DNA of 64,000 bases, from NCBI RefSeq assembly GCF_000002235.5, contig NW_022145615.1, positions 13,802,231 to 13,866,230 of the forward strand, given 5' to 3'. Positions within the stretch are counted from its first letter, which is position 1; the number at the start of each line of letters is the position of its first letter. Source of the DNA: Strongylocentrotus purpuratus. Its lineage: Eukaryota > Echinodermata > Echinoidea > Camarodonta > Strongylocentrotidae. The notes under the pieces were generated by a model. It made no database searches, was not told the origin of the DNA, and was given only the letters and a program-made list of their open reading frames with translations. This document shows positions 61,801 to 64,000 of this stretch, piece by piece. A program made the translations under genes and the position numbers.

Positions 61801-63019
61801 TCCAGGCAATTCTCCTTGGGTGGCCTTCAGCTGGATTCGCAAACCTGTGTGCGCATGCTACGTAGACCCACTAGAGGTCAGTGCGTTGACCCCATTTAAA
61901 CGCGTTTACAAATTGTAAACGCATCTTTTTGTGAGTTTACGATCGGCGATCGTGATCGCCGTTTTTCGGTGATTCTACAAAAGTGAGCATGAACGCAATC
62001 GTGTTTTAAACTAAACGCGTAACAGATGCCTGATTCTGGCCGTCAAAATCAAGCATGAACGCGCCCCAAGACGATCAATGACAGTGTAATCATCCCGGCG
62101 GATCTGAACAGACTATCTACATGGGCAGACAAGTGGCAAATGAAATTCAACGTCATCAAATGCTATGTTTTTCAAACTTTAAGAAGGAGACGTGACCTCA
62201 TCAGCCAAGCATACTACATATTAAGTAGTACCACCCTCAAAGAGGTGAACAACCATCCCTACCTCGGAGTGGAACTAACCAATAACATATTCTGGGAGAA
62301 CCAAGTGGATAAAGTAGTCACAAATGCCCACTGTGCTCGGCTGAAGGGTGAACTAAAATGGAAACCACTACAAAAAGTCGACGTTTTGTGGCTAGGTACC
62401 CGCTCCTCTTCAAATCCATGAAACATCAGGTCGCCATACCCATACCTAAATACATTACACAACCACAGAAGATACTCAAGGGACATCATAAATTTTTCTT
62501 CTCAAACACAAGATGCAACACGGATGTCTATCGGCTCACCATCTTTCCATGAACTATTCGGGCCTGAAATCTACCTTATATTTATTTTTTATTTAGATAT
62601 CGTGTTACCATGGTTGTACCTTGGTATATGTACTGTGGTCAAAATATCGTGTACCGTGGTAATTTTTATAAGGGTTATGTTAAGTATGTATTTAAAAGGA
62701 AGATGTCTCACCTCTGTATTCTTACAACATGGTTCAATCCCCCAGCACATTAACATGTGAGCAGCGTCGACATCTCCCTTCTTGCAAGATGCATGAAGGA
62801 AACCAAACCTAGCGTACAGCTCTTCTTGGTCTGATCTACCAGGCATTTCCTTCAATGTTTGGTTTCCACACATCGCCCTCTCTATTCCAAGACTATGATG
62901 ACTATAGAATGGGAAGAGCTTGTCTCGAACATCCTCAGGAAGGGCTTGCATGTACTTGTATGCTTCTTTCACAGAGTCTGAACTCTTCTCCAGAATTTCT
63001 AGGAGGGCCGTACAGGCAT
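15604..63019 (-). CDS. LRRK1: LRRK1-like ROCO protein kinase gene (22 exons seen, 5' end outside window; overall entry)
   Basis: Twenty-two coding exons on the minus strand encode, in order, ankyrin repeats (about residues 75-230 of the visible protein), leucine-rich repeats (about 240-640), a Roc GTPase domain (about 665-880), COR (about 885-1190), a kinase (about 1260-1610) and a WD40-like C-terminus (to 2147). This is the layout of the LRRK/ROCO family. Human LRRK1 has 2015 residues, and the segment-by-segment resemblance (DYGIS activation motif, PCPxC before the kinase, CxWxxWG near the C-terminus) is to LRRK1 rather than LRRK2. In the family, Roc-COR dimers bind GTP and control a Ser/Thr kinase; known LRRK kinases phosphorylate Rab GTPases on membranes. 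Every junction is GT-AG with matching phase, and the spliced total of 6446 nt stays in frame. The start codon and earliest exon(s) lie beyond the right edge. Exon W13 is split by a transposon, so this allele should not make a full kinase. The order and homology are very sure; exact LRRK1 orthology is likely, not proven. Confidence 0.93.
17505..17710 (+). repeat. tRNA-derived SINE
   Basis: Pol III A-box-like TGACTCAGTGG (17517) and B box GGTTCGAAACC (17559) head a ~200-bp unit whose tail (GTGCCCTTTGG, TAGCAGTCAGG) is shared with 57893-58090. It does not fold as a normal tRNA gene. Confidence 0.8.
17722..17832 (-). CDS. LRRK1: LRRK1-like exon W21: WD40-like domain
   Basis: The 111-nt exon (37 codons, phase 0 at both ends) has an acceptor ...GTTTGTAG and a donor CAGAAG|GTAAGT. 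It continues the previous blade as [15 protein letters not shown] and ends [13 protein letters not shown] tRNA-derived SINE lies within about 20 bp of its donor in the next intron. Confidence 0.85.
18948..19118 (-). CDS. LRRK1: LRRK1-like exon W20: WD40-like domain start
   Basis: The 171-nt exon is in phase 0 at both ends, with an acceptor ...CTTTGACAG and a donor ACAGGG|GTATGT. It encodes [16 protein letters not shown] and later [14 protein letters not shown], a beta-propeller style blade. It is separated from the kinase exon W19 by an intron of about 11.3 kb that is packed with mobile elements. Identity to human LRRK1 is modest here, so position and phase carry weight. Confidence 0.88.
19430..20890 (-). 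mobile_element. LINE (non-LTR retrotransposon) 3' fragment
   Basis: Minus-strand pieces in several frames: reverse-transcriptase motifs [11 protein letters not shown] (about 20570) and LVAHTPEQI region; [10 protein letters not shown] (about 19990); and a C-terminal segment [19 protein letters not shown] with [14 protein letters not shown] (about 19530-19680). These are typical of the 3' half of animal LINE ORF2. Several frameshifts and stops show it is dead. Confidence 0.85.
21182..22201. mobile_element. Foldback element copy 1 (long inverted repeats)
   Basis: Left end GGGGATATCTCACTGAGC and right end GCTCAGTGAGATAGGCCC are inverted. The arms are built from irregular GTCGCTAA / TTCGCCAA / TTTGCAAA words and carry no gene. 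A 197-bp MITE (21364-21560) sits inside the left arm. The architecture recalls the TU foldback elements described in sea urchins, but family identity is inference. Confidence 0.8.
21364..21560 (-). mobile_element. 197-bp MITE inserted in a foldback arm
   Basis: CTGTAA precedes (21358-21363) and follows (21561-21566) the insert, while the uninterrupted foldback sequence at 22503 has it once. The ends are imperfect inverted repeats (CCCCGACCCCTCCACTC versus CCCGGCCCCCCACTCC). The same sequence occurs in opposite orientation at 364-535 and partly at 3362-3400. Confidence 0.85.
22330..23474. mobile_element. Foldback element copy 2: near-perfect 1145-bp palindrome
   Basis: Starts GGGCCTATCTCACTGAGC and ends with its reverse complement. 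The two arms (about 560 bp each) match almost base for base and meet around 22890-22905 with a loop of ~16 bp (TTACAACATTTTACAA region). The arms are made of degenerate 8-12-bp words such as TTCGCAAA, GTCGCTAA and TTTGCGAC. Its neighbours (22202-22329 and 23475-23512) are pieces of the same family, so copies are nested. Confidence 0.9.
23536..24384. mobile_element. ATACGT-word palindromic element
   Basis: Inverted ends GGCCCGGTCTCATTATAACG and CGTCATAGTGTGACCGGGCC. The interior is dominated by irregularly spaced ACGTAT / TAACGT / CATACG words on both strands. No gene is supported; a 91-codon minus ORF inside is not convincing. The architecture parallels the adjacent foldback copies but uses a different word. 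Confidence 0.75.
24483..24642 (+). repeat. 5' LTR
   Basis: 160-bp terminal repeat, starts TGTTATATATGG and ends CATAAAACA. It is identical by eye to the copy at 29810-29969. Confidence 0.95.
25130..29329 (+). mobile_element. Gag-pol reading frame of the Ty3/Gypsy retrotransposon
   Basis: One long frame of 1399 residues. Parts in order: Gag (about 40-240); paired Cys/His zinc knuckles (about 261-300); retroviral-type aspartic protease with a D-C-G core (about 360); reverse transcriptase of Ty3/Gypsy type with the A-D-D core (about 485-700); RNase H (about 790-900); integrase with an HHCC zinc finger (about 1008-1050) and D-D-E core region (about 1075-1165); and a GPY-like C-terminal module. 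No envelope gene follows. It looks whole and lies opposite to the host gene, inside its large intron. Confidence 0.95.
29810..29969 (+). repeat. 3' LTR
   Basis: 160-bp terminal repeat identical by eye to the 5' LTR. It is preceded by a purine tract and followed by the GAAAG duplication. Confidence 0.95.
29975..30383. other. Intron sequence between the retrotransposon and exon W19
   Basis: Unique-looking AT-rich DNA; nothing recognised apart from the W19 donor at its right edge. Confidence 0.5.
30384..30722 (-). CDS. LRRK1: LRRK1-like exon W19: kinase C-lobe
   Basis: The 339-nt exon is in phase 0 at both ends, with an acceptor ...TTTGACCAG and a donor GATGAG|GTAAGA. It encodes [32 protein letters not shown] and a Glu-rich tail (VVEVEEEEG) before AFSQGSQDE. 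Human LRRK1 has FSYGMVLYELLSG and LMMECWDTKPEKRP. The S-Q-G segment joins directly to W20, matching the FSSQGQE segment of human LRRK1. Confidence 0.96.
30723..31623. other. W18-W19 intron
   Basis: AT-rich, with no repeat family or extra exon recognised. Note that it falls between the kinase N- and C-lobe exons. Confidence 0.5.
31624..32615 (-). CDS. LRRK1: LRRK1-like exon W18: kinase N-lobe and catalytic core
   Basis: The largest internal exon (992 nt) has an acceptor ...TTCCCTAG and a donor GAGAAG|GTAAGT. It opens with RLVPCPIC, a LRRK1-type Cys pair. The kinase follows: glycine loop GQGGFGEVF, catalytic lysine in VAAKTML, then a Ser/Thr-rich insert of about 35 residues before helix C ([16 protein letters not shown]). 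The catalytic loop is [12 protein letters not shown] (Y-C-D in place of H-R-D, as LRRK1 has F-C-D). The magnesium motif is DYGIS rather than DFG, a LRRK hallmark, and is followed by GTPGFCAPE. All residues needed for activity are present. Confidence 0.97.
32837..33069 (-). CDS. LRRK1: LRRK1-like exon W17: COR-B end
   Basis: The 233-nt exon has an acceptor ...TTTCAAAG and a donor CCAG|GTGAGT. It contains [12 protein letters not shown] and [22 protein letters not shown], matching the IYWQEGLLV and [21 protein letters not shown] segments of human LRRK1 in order and spacing. Confidence 0.95.
33070..33966. other. W16-W17 intron
   Basis: AT-rich; a short imperfect AATTTTTCAAATTTCAAATTTC stretch is the only visible structure. 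No gene is seen. Confidence 0.5.
33967..34197 (-). CDS. LRRK1: LRRK1-like exon W16: COR-B
   Basis: The 231-nt exon has an acceptor ...AACATCAAG and a slightly weak donor AAGAG|GTTAGA. It encodes YLVPARLP, then [19 protein letters not shown], aligned with the FVPVGFWQRFIARML segment of human LRRK1, and ends in a Lys-rich loop. Phases 2/2 fit both neighbours. Confidence 0.94.
34198..34764. other. W15-W16 intron
   Basis: AT-rich; nothing recognised. Confidence 0.5.
34765..35035 (-). CDS. LRRK1: LRRK1-like exon W15: COR-A
   Basis: The 271-nt exon has an acceptor ...TCCATCAG and a donor CACTG|GTAAGA. It contains [11 protein letters not shown] and [16 protein letters not shown], the COR signature for which human LRRK1 has LYFLDPIWLSECLQRI. 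It ends with [18 protein letters not shown] mediates dimerisation and couples GTP state to the kinase. This is one of the strongest family matches in the window. Confidence 0.96.
35036..36393. other. W14-W15 intron
   Basis: AT-rich with a short CA-rich patch (about 35370-35400). Short ORFs here lack support. Confidence 0.5.
36394..36562 (-). CDS. LRRK1: LRRK1-like exon W14: end of Roc / start of COR
   Basis: The 169-nt exon has an acceptor ...CGGTCCAG and a donor GAAG|GTAACT. It encodes [18 protein letters not shown] and a helical region ending [11 protein letters not shown]. This matches the IPRSYLSLQEAV segment that follows Roc in human LRRK1. It enters in phase 0 from W13 and exits in phase 1. 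Confidence 0.92.
36563..37104. other. W13-W14 intron, part not covered by the MITE
   Basis: AT-rich unique-looking DNA between the W14 acceptor and the 37105 MITE. Nothing recognised. Confidence 0.45.
37105..37620. mobile_element. MITE with hairpin core, adjacent to exon W13 donor
   Basis: GACGTAGATCCTAATCAAATG, repeated ACCGGTCATTA words, and a core palindrome (about 37488-37612) built from GCATTAGTAAAATTACCCACAC, GGTACCTTTGAAAC and their reverse complements. A second member is at 55995-56470. The right end lies only about 30 bp from the splice donor of W13. Confidence 0.8.
37649..42567 (-). CDS. LRRK1: LRRK1-like exon W13 (Roc G4 motif and end of Roc), split by a 4640-bp transposon
   Basis: The 5' part is 42567-42524 (acceptor ...CTATATAG) and the 3' part is 37883-37649 (donor AAG|GTAAAG). 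Between them sits the element at 37884-42523 with TGA copies on both sides. Counting one TGA only, the exon is 44+232 = 276 nt, 92 codons, phase 0 at both ends. It then reads [13 protein letters not shown], restoring the T-H-x-D guanine-specificity motif; human LRRK1 has VLVVGTHLDLI. Read through as it stands, translation enters the inverted repeat after T-H-H and stops at a TAA after 13 further codons, near residue 819. I see no obvious splice pair that would remove the element exactly. This haplotype is therefore predicted null unless the element is bypassed. Confidence 0.93.
38027..38740 (+). repeat. Two tandem ~360-bp subterminal copies inside the transposon
   Basis: The block beginning GATATAAGCAAAAACAAAATGG at about 38027 recurs at about 38388 with high similarity. 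It includes AATGTATACTTTGTCATGTTTTATT, the ACAGGGTGATTCATAAAAAA segment and the TACTTCGATAACAAGC segment. The two copies are head to tail just inside the left inverted repeat. Subterminal repeats often bind transposase; that role is inferred. Confidence 0.8.
38860..41599 (+). pseudogene. Decayed transposon ORF with PIN/XPG-like nuclease motifs and Cys-rich tail
   Basis: Plus-strand pieces in several frames recall a protein family widespread in invertebrate genomes. The N-terminal part (38873-39390) includes [16 protein letters not shown] and HPDIIMTAM. The middle (39970-40530) holds [13 protein letters not shown] and [17 protein letters not shown] lies near 40730-40755, DDTDVYVLL near 40810-40835, and [16 protein letters not shown] near 40970-41015. 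The EEAD, DDTD and GCD acids followed by a G-V-G-K turn resemble the PIN/FEN/XPG nuclease fold, where GCD precedes a helix-3-turn-helix. The tail (about 41445-41590) is Cys-rich with a CxC-like pattern ([16 protein letters not shown]). Many frame breaks and stops (for example in-frame TAG after ADVIIV and a shift near 40860) mean no full protein. Only the last 241 codons (40874-41599) are open. Confidence 0.75.
41835..42400 (+). repeat. Tandem subterminal repeat at right end of the transposon
   Basis: Segments around CCGCCATTTTGAATATG (about 41843 and 42169) and GGCCATTTTGTTTTT (about 42003 and 42372) occur twice in the same order with about 330-370 bp spacing. This mirrors the duplication at the left end. 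The copies are more diverged than those on the left. Confidence 0.6.
42708..42955 (+). repeat. tRNA-derived SINE with (ATT)n tail
   Basis: A-box-like TGGTCTAGTGG (42717) and B box GGTTCAAGTCC (42759) are followed by a body ending TACAGGCGCTATATGAAT and an ATTATTATT tail. It lies about 140 bp upstream of exon W13 in the intron. Partial copies of the same family occur at 43085-43200 and 51298-51410. Confidence 0.8.
43080..43475 (+). repeat. SINE-tail-like fragments
   Basis: Two stretches with the GAGCGCTATACAAG / TAGGCGCTTTATAG tail motif and ATT-rich ends resemble the tail of the 42708 SINE. The heads are missing. Confidence 0.5.
43551..43733 (-). CDS. LRRK1: LRRK1-like exon W12: Roc switch II
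   Basis: The 183-nt exon is in phase 0 at both ends, with an acceptor ...GTTCACAG and a donor ATCAGT|GTAAGT. It encodes [10 protein letters not shown], where D-M-K-G is the DxxG motif of small GTPases, then [18 protein letters not shown]. Human LRRK1 has WDIGG followed by VNQCFFTDKALYVVVWN, so the alignment is clear. It ends in LLLNIS, directly continued by W13. Confidence 0.95.
43734..44460. other. W11-W12 intron
   Basis: AT-rich with A-runs at 43740-43770; nothing recognised. Confidence 0.5.
44461..44619 (-). CDS. LRRK1: LRRK1-like exon W11: Roc P-loop and switch region
   Basis: The 159-nt exon is in phase 0 at both ends, with an acceptor ...GTTTACAG and a donor AAG|GTAATT. It starts [12 protein letters not shown] (P-loop and helix 1) and continues through the switch I region with a polar Lys/Arg-rich tail ([14 protein letters not shown]). 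The family needs this lysine and threonine for GTP phosphate and magnesium binding, and both are present. Confidence 0.93.
44620..45362. other. W10-W11 intron (splits the Roc P-loop)
   Basis: AT-rich; no repeat or gene recognised. Confidence 0.5.
45363..45579 (-). CDS. LRRK1: LRRK1-like exon W10: last LRR and first half of Roc P-loop
   Basis: The 217-nt exon has an acceptor ...TTCTCAAG and a donor CCAGCG|GTAGGT. It completes the NPDLHKLP repeat, runs through a linker, and ends with the Roc beta-1 strand MKLMIMGPA. Joined to W11 it gives [11 protein letters not shown], an exact G-x-x-x-x-G-K-T Walker A motif for GTP binding. The P-loop is therefore split by an intron. Confidence 0.95.
45580..46599. 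other. W9-W10 intron, part left of the LINE
   Basis: AT-rich unique-looking DNA with no supported coding region. Confidence 0.45.
46600..48960 (+). mobile_element. LINE fragment (CR1/Jockey-like reverse transcriptase), decayed
   Basis: Plus-strand pieces across frames: [13 protein letters not shown] (about 47470), [13 protein letters not shown] (about 47750), [15 protein letters not shown] (about 47860), [23 protein letters not shown] (about 48016-48085), a [11 protein letters not shown] core in a shifted frame (about 48120), and a 3' segment with [11 protein letters not shown]. Multiple stops and frameshifts break it. A charged, helical 127-codon stretch upstream (46982-47362) may be its ORF1 or a spacer. 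It lies in the intron between W9 and W10. Confidence 0.88.
48961..49598. other. W9-W10 intron, part right of the LINE
   Basis: AT-rich; nothing recognised before the W9 donor. Confidence 0.45.
49599..49886 (-). CDS. LRRK1: LRRK1-like exon W9: basic linker plus LRR
   Basis: The 288-nt exon has an acceptor ...TCTCAATAG and a donor AGCTG|GTGAGC. Its first ~45 codons are a Lys/Ser/Pro-rich low-complexity insert (for example [20 protein letters not shown]) placed between two LRRs. The repeat then resumes with [20 protein letters not shown], close to the last-but-one LRR of human LRRK1. The basic insert looks disordered and could be a localisation or phosphorylation segment, which is inference. 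Confidence 0.92.
49887..50387. other. W8-W9 intron
   Basis: AT-rich; nothing recognised. Confidence 0.5.
50388..50671 (-). CDS. LRRK1: LRRK1-like exon W8: LRRs
   Basis: The 284-nt exon has an acceptor ...CTCTTGCAG and a donor GACAA|GTGAGT. It holds three to four LRRs, including [36 protein letters not shown] and [11 protein letters not shown]. It exits in phase 2 into the basic linker of W9. The match to the LRRK1 LRR block, including a W-x-x-x-L-x-x-L-D/L-L spacing, is good. Confidence 0.93.
50672..51297. other. W7-W8 intron, part next to W8
   Basis: Stretch 50880-51180 contains several TAGTTCxxTT-like and CCxGTxxGT words (for example GTCCTCAATACGTCC, CAGTCCAAGCCAGTCCGTAGTCAG) that look like another short-word repeat element, but I could not define its ends. 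Confidence 0.4.
51298..51410 (+). repeat. tRNA-derived SINE fragment
   Basis: GACTGCAGATCGCAAGGTACGG with B box GGTTCGAGTTC (51350) and TGTCCTTTGGCAAG matches the head of the 42708 SINE. It lies 250 bp from exon W7. Confidence 0.65.
51476..51640 (+). repeat. GA-rich microsatellite in the W7-W8 intron
   Basis: Imperfect (GA)n/(GAAA)n run with interspersed GACAGACAGA, starting about 15 bp past the W7 donor. On the coding (minus) strand this is a pyrimidine tract. Confidence 0.85.
51654..51820 (-). CDS. LRRK1: LRRK1-like exon W7: LRRs
   Basis: The 167-nt exon lies between an acceptor ...TTTTTAAG and a donor CCACTG|GTAAGT. It encodes [19 protein letters not shown] and the repeat around [17 protein letters not shown]. 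The P-x-P-W-x-C-P-L end is strongly reminiscent of the FPDPWACPL segment of human LRRK1. A GA-rich microsatellite begins right after the donor in the intron. Confidence 0.93.
51821..52634. other. W6-W7 intron
   Basis: AT-rich with a short poly-G at 52572; nothing else recognised. Confidence 0.5.
52635..52774 (-). CDS. LRRK1: LRRK1-like exon W6: LRRs
   Basis: The 140-nt exon lies between an acceptor ...TTATACAG and a donor CAGA|GTAAGT. It encodes two leucine-rich repeats ([18 protein letters not shown] and [11 protein letters not shown]). It is short and lacks an ATG, so it is missed by simple ORF scans. Phases are 2 in and 1 out, and both fit. Confidence 0.9.
52775..53344. other. W5-W6 intron, part next to W6
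   Basis: Mostly unique-looking. The part at 52840-53240 (TTATATAGCACTTTTCC, CACTCCCTGGTGATTATTCCAGC) may be an old dispersed repeat, but I cannot assign it. Confidence 0.4.
53345..53950. mobile_element. Hairpin MITE (~605 bp)
   Basis: Inverted ends around GTTTACACCTAGAAA (53367) and TTTCTGAGTGTAAAC (53913), and inner arms around ACATTGTTTAAGAGAGTGCAAAAATCG versus CGAAATTTGCACTCTCGCAAACAATG. ORFs on both strands here are artefacts of the inverted repeat. It lies in the W5-W6 intron. Confidence 0.8.
53951..54595. other. W5-W6 intron, part next to W5
   Basis: Holds a degenerate tRNA-like stretch near 54296-54340 (GGATAGAGTAGTGGCCTTTGAAC, TCCTGGTTTCAAAAGC), probably an old SINE head. No gene is seen. 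Confidence 0.4.
54596..54834 (-). CDS. LRRK1: LRRK1-like exon W5: start of LRR domain
   Basis: The 239-nt exon has an acceptor ...CCTTGTAG and a donor TGTCG|GTATGC. It begins [11 protein letters not shown], comparable to the segment that opens the LRR domain in human LRRK1, and carries two repeats with the L-x-x-L-x-L-x-x-N pattern ([16 protein letters not shown] and [12 protein letters not shown]). The real frame is open through the exon; overlapping ORFs in the other frames are shadows. It exits in phase 2. Confidence 0.92.
54835..55281. other. W4-W5 intron
   Basis: AT-rich; nothing recognised. Confidence 0.5.
55282..55436 (-). CDS. LRRK1: LRRK1-like exon W4: last ankyrin repeat and linker to the LRRs
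   Basis: The 155-nt exon has an acceptor ...GGTGTAG and a donor AAAAAG|GTAGG. Joined to W3 it gives the ankyrin-type stretch [16 protein letters not shown]. It then runs into a linker ending in a polar Thr/Asn/Asp/Lys tail just before the LRR domain. The same arrangement (final ankyrin helix, then a variable linker) occurs in human LRRK1. Confidence 0.87.
55437..55994. other. W3-W4 intron, part next to W4
   Basis: Contains a C-run at about 55630-55645; otherwise nothing recognised. Confidence 0.45.
55995..56470. mobile_element. MITE with hairpin core, second copy of the 37105 family
   Basis: Contains GCAGTGAGGGCATTAGTAAG, GACGTGGATCCTAATCAAATG, ACCGGTCATTA words and the GGTACCTTTG / GAAGGTACCGAGTGTAGG hairpin. 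TCAAATGATT-type ends appear in opposite orientations at about 56060 and 56445. It sits in the W3-W4 intron. Confidence 0.8.
56820..57280. mobile_element. Hairpin MITE, family shared with 8733-9380
   Basis: Left half (AAGAAAAAACAAAAACGAGGATTATCGATGT near 56900) and right half (ACATCGATAATTCTCGTTTTCG near 57230) are inverted repeats. TCATATGAAAGGGCAGAAATG in the middle matches 9349-9370. No coding potential is supported. Confidence 0.7.
57281..57892. other. W3-W4 intron, part between MITE and SINE
   Basis: AT-rich; a short plus ORF (57443-57658) has no support. Nothing recognised. Confidence 0.45.
57893..58090 (+). repeat. tRNA-derived SINE, second copy of the 17505 family
   Basis: A-box-like TGGTTCAGTGA, degenerate B box GGATCAAAACC, then ATCGATGTGCTATATTAGTGCCCTT and TAGCAGTCACG, parallel to 17505-17710. 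It is more diverged in the promoter boxes. Confidence 0.7.
58386..58544 (-). CDS. LRRK1: LRRK1-like exon W3: ankyrin repeats
   Basis: The 159-nt exon has an acceptor ...CACTTCAG and a donor CAAG|GTAAAA. It encodes a cysteine-containing helical stretch ([14 protein letters not shown]) and the opening of the next ankyrin repeat (NPLLFACQG), which is completed by W4. Both ends are split-codon (phase 1) junctions that agree with their neighbours. Confidence 0.85.
58545..59009. other. W2-W3 intron, part next to W3
   Basis: AT/purine-rich; nothing recognised before the GA microsatellite. Confidence 0.45.
59010..59330 (+). repeat. GA-rich microsatellite with a repeated GAGTATCCCTAAAAAA unit
   Basis: Imperfect (GA)n and three copies of a ~35-bp unit containing AGAGAGAGxxTATCCCTAAAAAA (59217, 59247 and 59279). 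It lies in the W2-W3 intron. Confidence 0.85.
59563..59638 (-). CDS. LRRK1: LRRK1-like exon W2: ankyrin repeat
   Basis: A short 76-nt exon lies between an acceptor ...TGATACAG and a donor G|GTAAAT. It encodes [16 protein letters not shown] and a few residues more, a clear ankyrin-repeat helix pair (G-x-S-A-L-x-x-A-x-x-x-G-H). It enters in phase 0 from W1 and leaves in phase 1, which matches W3 exactly. It is too short for standard ORF finding and was found by reading the minus strand. Confidence 0.85.
59639..60749. other. W1-W2 intron, part next to W2
   Basis: AT-rich; no exon or repeat recognised up to the LINE fragment, though the LINE may start somewhat earlier than 60750. Confidence 0.45.
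60750..62560 (+). mobile_element. LINE fragment, decayed and interrupted by a MITE
   Basis: Plus-strand pieces: [12 protein letters not shown] (about 61050), [17 protein letters not shown] (about 61300), [16 protein letters not shown] (about 61410-61460), [20 protein letters not shown] (about 61565-61625) and [12 protein letters not shown] (about 61650). After the MITE at 61695-62066 comes [17 protein letters not shown] (about 62105) and [19 protein letters not shown] (about 62258-62315). Frameshifts and deletions show it is dead. It lies in the W1-W2 intron. Confidence 0.9.
61695..62066. mobile_element. MITE inserted in a LINE
   Basis: Left end GGGCGCGTTCATGCTTGA and right end TCAAGCATGAACGCGCCC are inverted repeats of about 35 bp. 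The interior carries GATCGGCGATCGTGATCG-type palindromic words. It splits the LINE reverse-transcriptase frame just after the ADD motif. I could not find a clear target duplication. Confidence 0.88.
62712..63019 (-). CDS. LRRK1: LRRK1-like exon W1: N-terminal ankyrin region
   Basis: The exon follows an acceptor at ...TGCATGCAG and ends GAG|GTGAG. It starts with two bases of a split codon, so at least one earlier exon exists outside the window or unrecognised in 63020-64000. It encodes about 102 residues: a helical segment beginning [12 protein letters not shown], then a first ankyrin-like helix pair around [13 protein letters not shown]. The downstream exon continues the ankyrin consensus in phase 0. 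Human LRRK1 has a similar ankyrin block before its LRRs. The assignment rests on context more than on strong sequence identity. Confidence 0.8.
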
Positions 63020-64000
63020 CTGCATGCAGAACAGGAAACAAGATAACACTCCCATTAAAAGAATGGATAATGCATGTTTCATTCGCGACATACATGTACA
63101 AACATGTCGACCTTACTTAGAAAAAAACCTGATCATTGATTTGATTGCAACAAAAATAAAATTGATCACGGATATCACATATTAACATAATGCAAAATTA
63201 ACATTTCGATCCTTTTGTGTGTTGAAACAAATGGGCAAACTGTCCGGCACTACGTCACAGTGACATTACCAATTCACCTAAAGTACCTATGCCTATAGGA
63301 TCACAGCTTCTTCTCTTCTCTCTTTTTTTTTTTTTTTTGGGGGGGGGGGGTCTGATTTAATTCAACTTTTACGTTTCACCAGTTCGCTTTTCTGTTTTCT
63401 GTTGGAGTACTAGTACTTTTCTCTGATCGTTGTATTTAAGTTAAAACACTGGGCTCACCACTTACCTTAACCCTAACCCTAAATCTTATTTCATTGCAAC
63501 CGTGACAGTAACCATCTACCTTTAAATACATGCAGCAACAGGCAACTGTTGTCAGTGTAAATGTTAGATCAGCTATTCAAAACACTACTTACTTTTCACT
63601 CATATAGCAGGCACACTTCAGGGGGGTGGGGCTGTAATTTAATATTCTATTGTGAGGGGTGGAGCACCCAAGTTGTTTGCATTTACTTTCTTGAACTGGG
63701 GGGGGGGGGATAATTCAATATTATATTGTGATGGGGTAGAACAACCAAGTTGTTTGCATTTACTTTCTTGAAATGGGGGGGGGGGTGTGAGAAATGTTGG
63801 GGATCTTGAGCTCCCCCTCCCCCACCCTCTATAATCGCTACCAGCCTATACACCTAGACAGGCAAGCTCATTTACATAACTAGGTCAGGCTCAAGGGTAA
63901 ACTAACTTAGACATAATTAGGACTTCATAAATCACCTTTTTAAAATGTGTCGGTTTGTTTGAACAACTATCAGAAAATGCAAATAAACACAAAATAAACG
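63020..64000. other. Intron or upstream region 5' of exon W1
   Basis: No further LRRK exon recognised. Apart from the tandem repeat at 63610-63800 there is a T-run/G-run at 63325-63350 and a very short telomere-like CCTTAACCCTAACCCTAAA (about 63464-63482). Confidence 0.5.
63610..63800 (+). repeat. Two tandem ~93-bp units with poly-G
   Basis: The unit CAAGTTGTTTGCATTTACTTTCTTGAA plus poly-G plus TAATATTxTATTGTGAxGGGG occurs twice (about 63620-63705 and 63713-63790). It is a short local duplication with no coding content. Confidence 0.8.

Noticed and set aside
63464-63482. Interstitial telomere block
   Set aside because: Only two to three imperfect CCCTAA units; could be chance.

Overview
The window is eukaryotic, AT-rich, intron-rich animal DNA. 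Gene structure, coding similarity to human LRRK1, tRNA-derived SINEs, foldback elements and very many MITEs together suggest an invertebrate deuterostome. A sea urchin or close relative is my best guess, but this is inferred from style and not proven.

The one long host gene runs on the minus strand from beyond the right edge to a stop codon at 15604-15606. I could place 22 coding exons (called W1-W22 below, in transcription order, 63019 down to 15604). They encode ankyrin repeats, leucine-rich repeats, a Roc GTPase, a COR dimerisation region, a protein kinase and a WD40-like C-terminus, in that order. This is the layout of a LRRK (ROCO) kinase, and local similarity is closest to LRRK1. All splice phases agree, and the 22 exons sum to 6446 nt, giving about 2147 residues with the N-terminus still missing.

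The most striking observation is in exon W13, which encodes the Roc guanine-specificity motif T-H-x-D. It is split by a 4640-bp DNA transposon (37884-42523) with matching terminal inverted repeats and a 3-bp target duplication (TGA). Removing the element and one TGA copy restores a perfect 276-nt exon and the T-H-H-D motif. Read as it stands, this allele stops 13 codons into the element and lacks COR, kinase and WD40. The element carries a decayed ORF with PIN/XPG-nuclease-like acidic motifs and a Cys-rich tail, resembling what I recall of Academ-type transposons.

Layout from left to right. 1-8730: two arrays of a ~75-115-bp satellite in opposite orientation (about 676-2245 and 5862-7817) around a 3.6-kb spacer full of poly-G/poly-C runs, minisatellites and MITE ends. 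8730-9380: hairpin MITE. 9400-11083: minus-strand kinase-like gene remnant, interrupted by a hAT-type MITE with an 8-bp target duplication. 11084-15603: mostly unique DNA, probably holding the 3' flank/UTR of the LRRK gene. 15604-19118: WD40 exons. 19119-30383: an 11-kb intron holding a LINE fragment, nested foldback elements, an ATACGT-rich palindromic element and a whole-looking Ty3/Gypsy retrotransposon with identical 160-bp LTRs. 30384-45579: kinase, COR and Roc exons plus the 4.6-kb insertion. 45580-63019: LRR and ankyrin exons, with introns holding two LINE fragments, SINEs, MITEs and GA microsatellites. 63020-64000: intron with a short tandem repeat.
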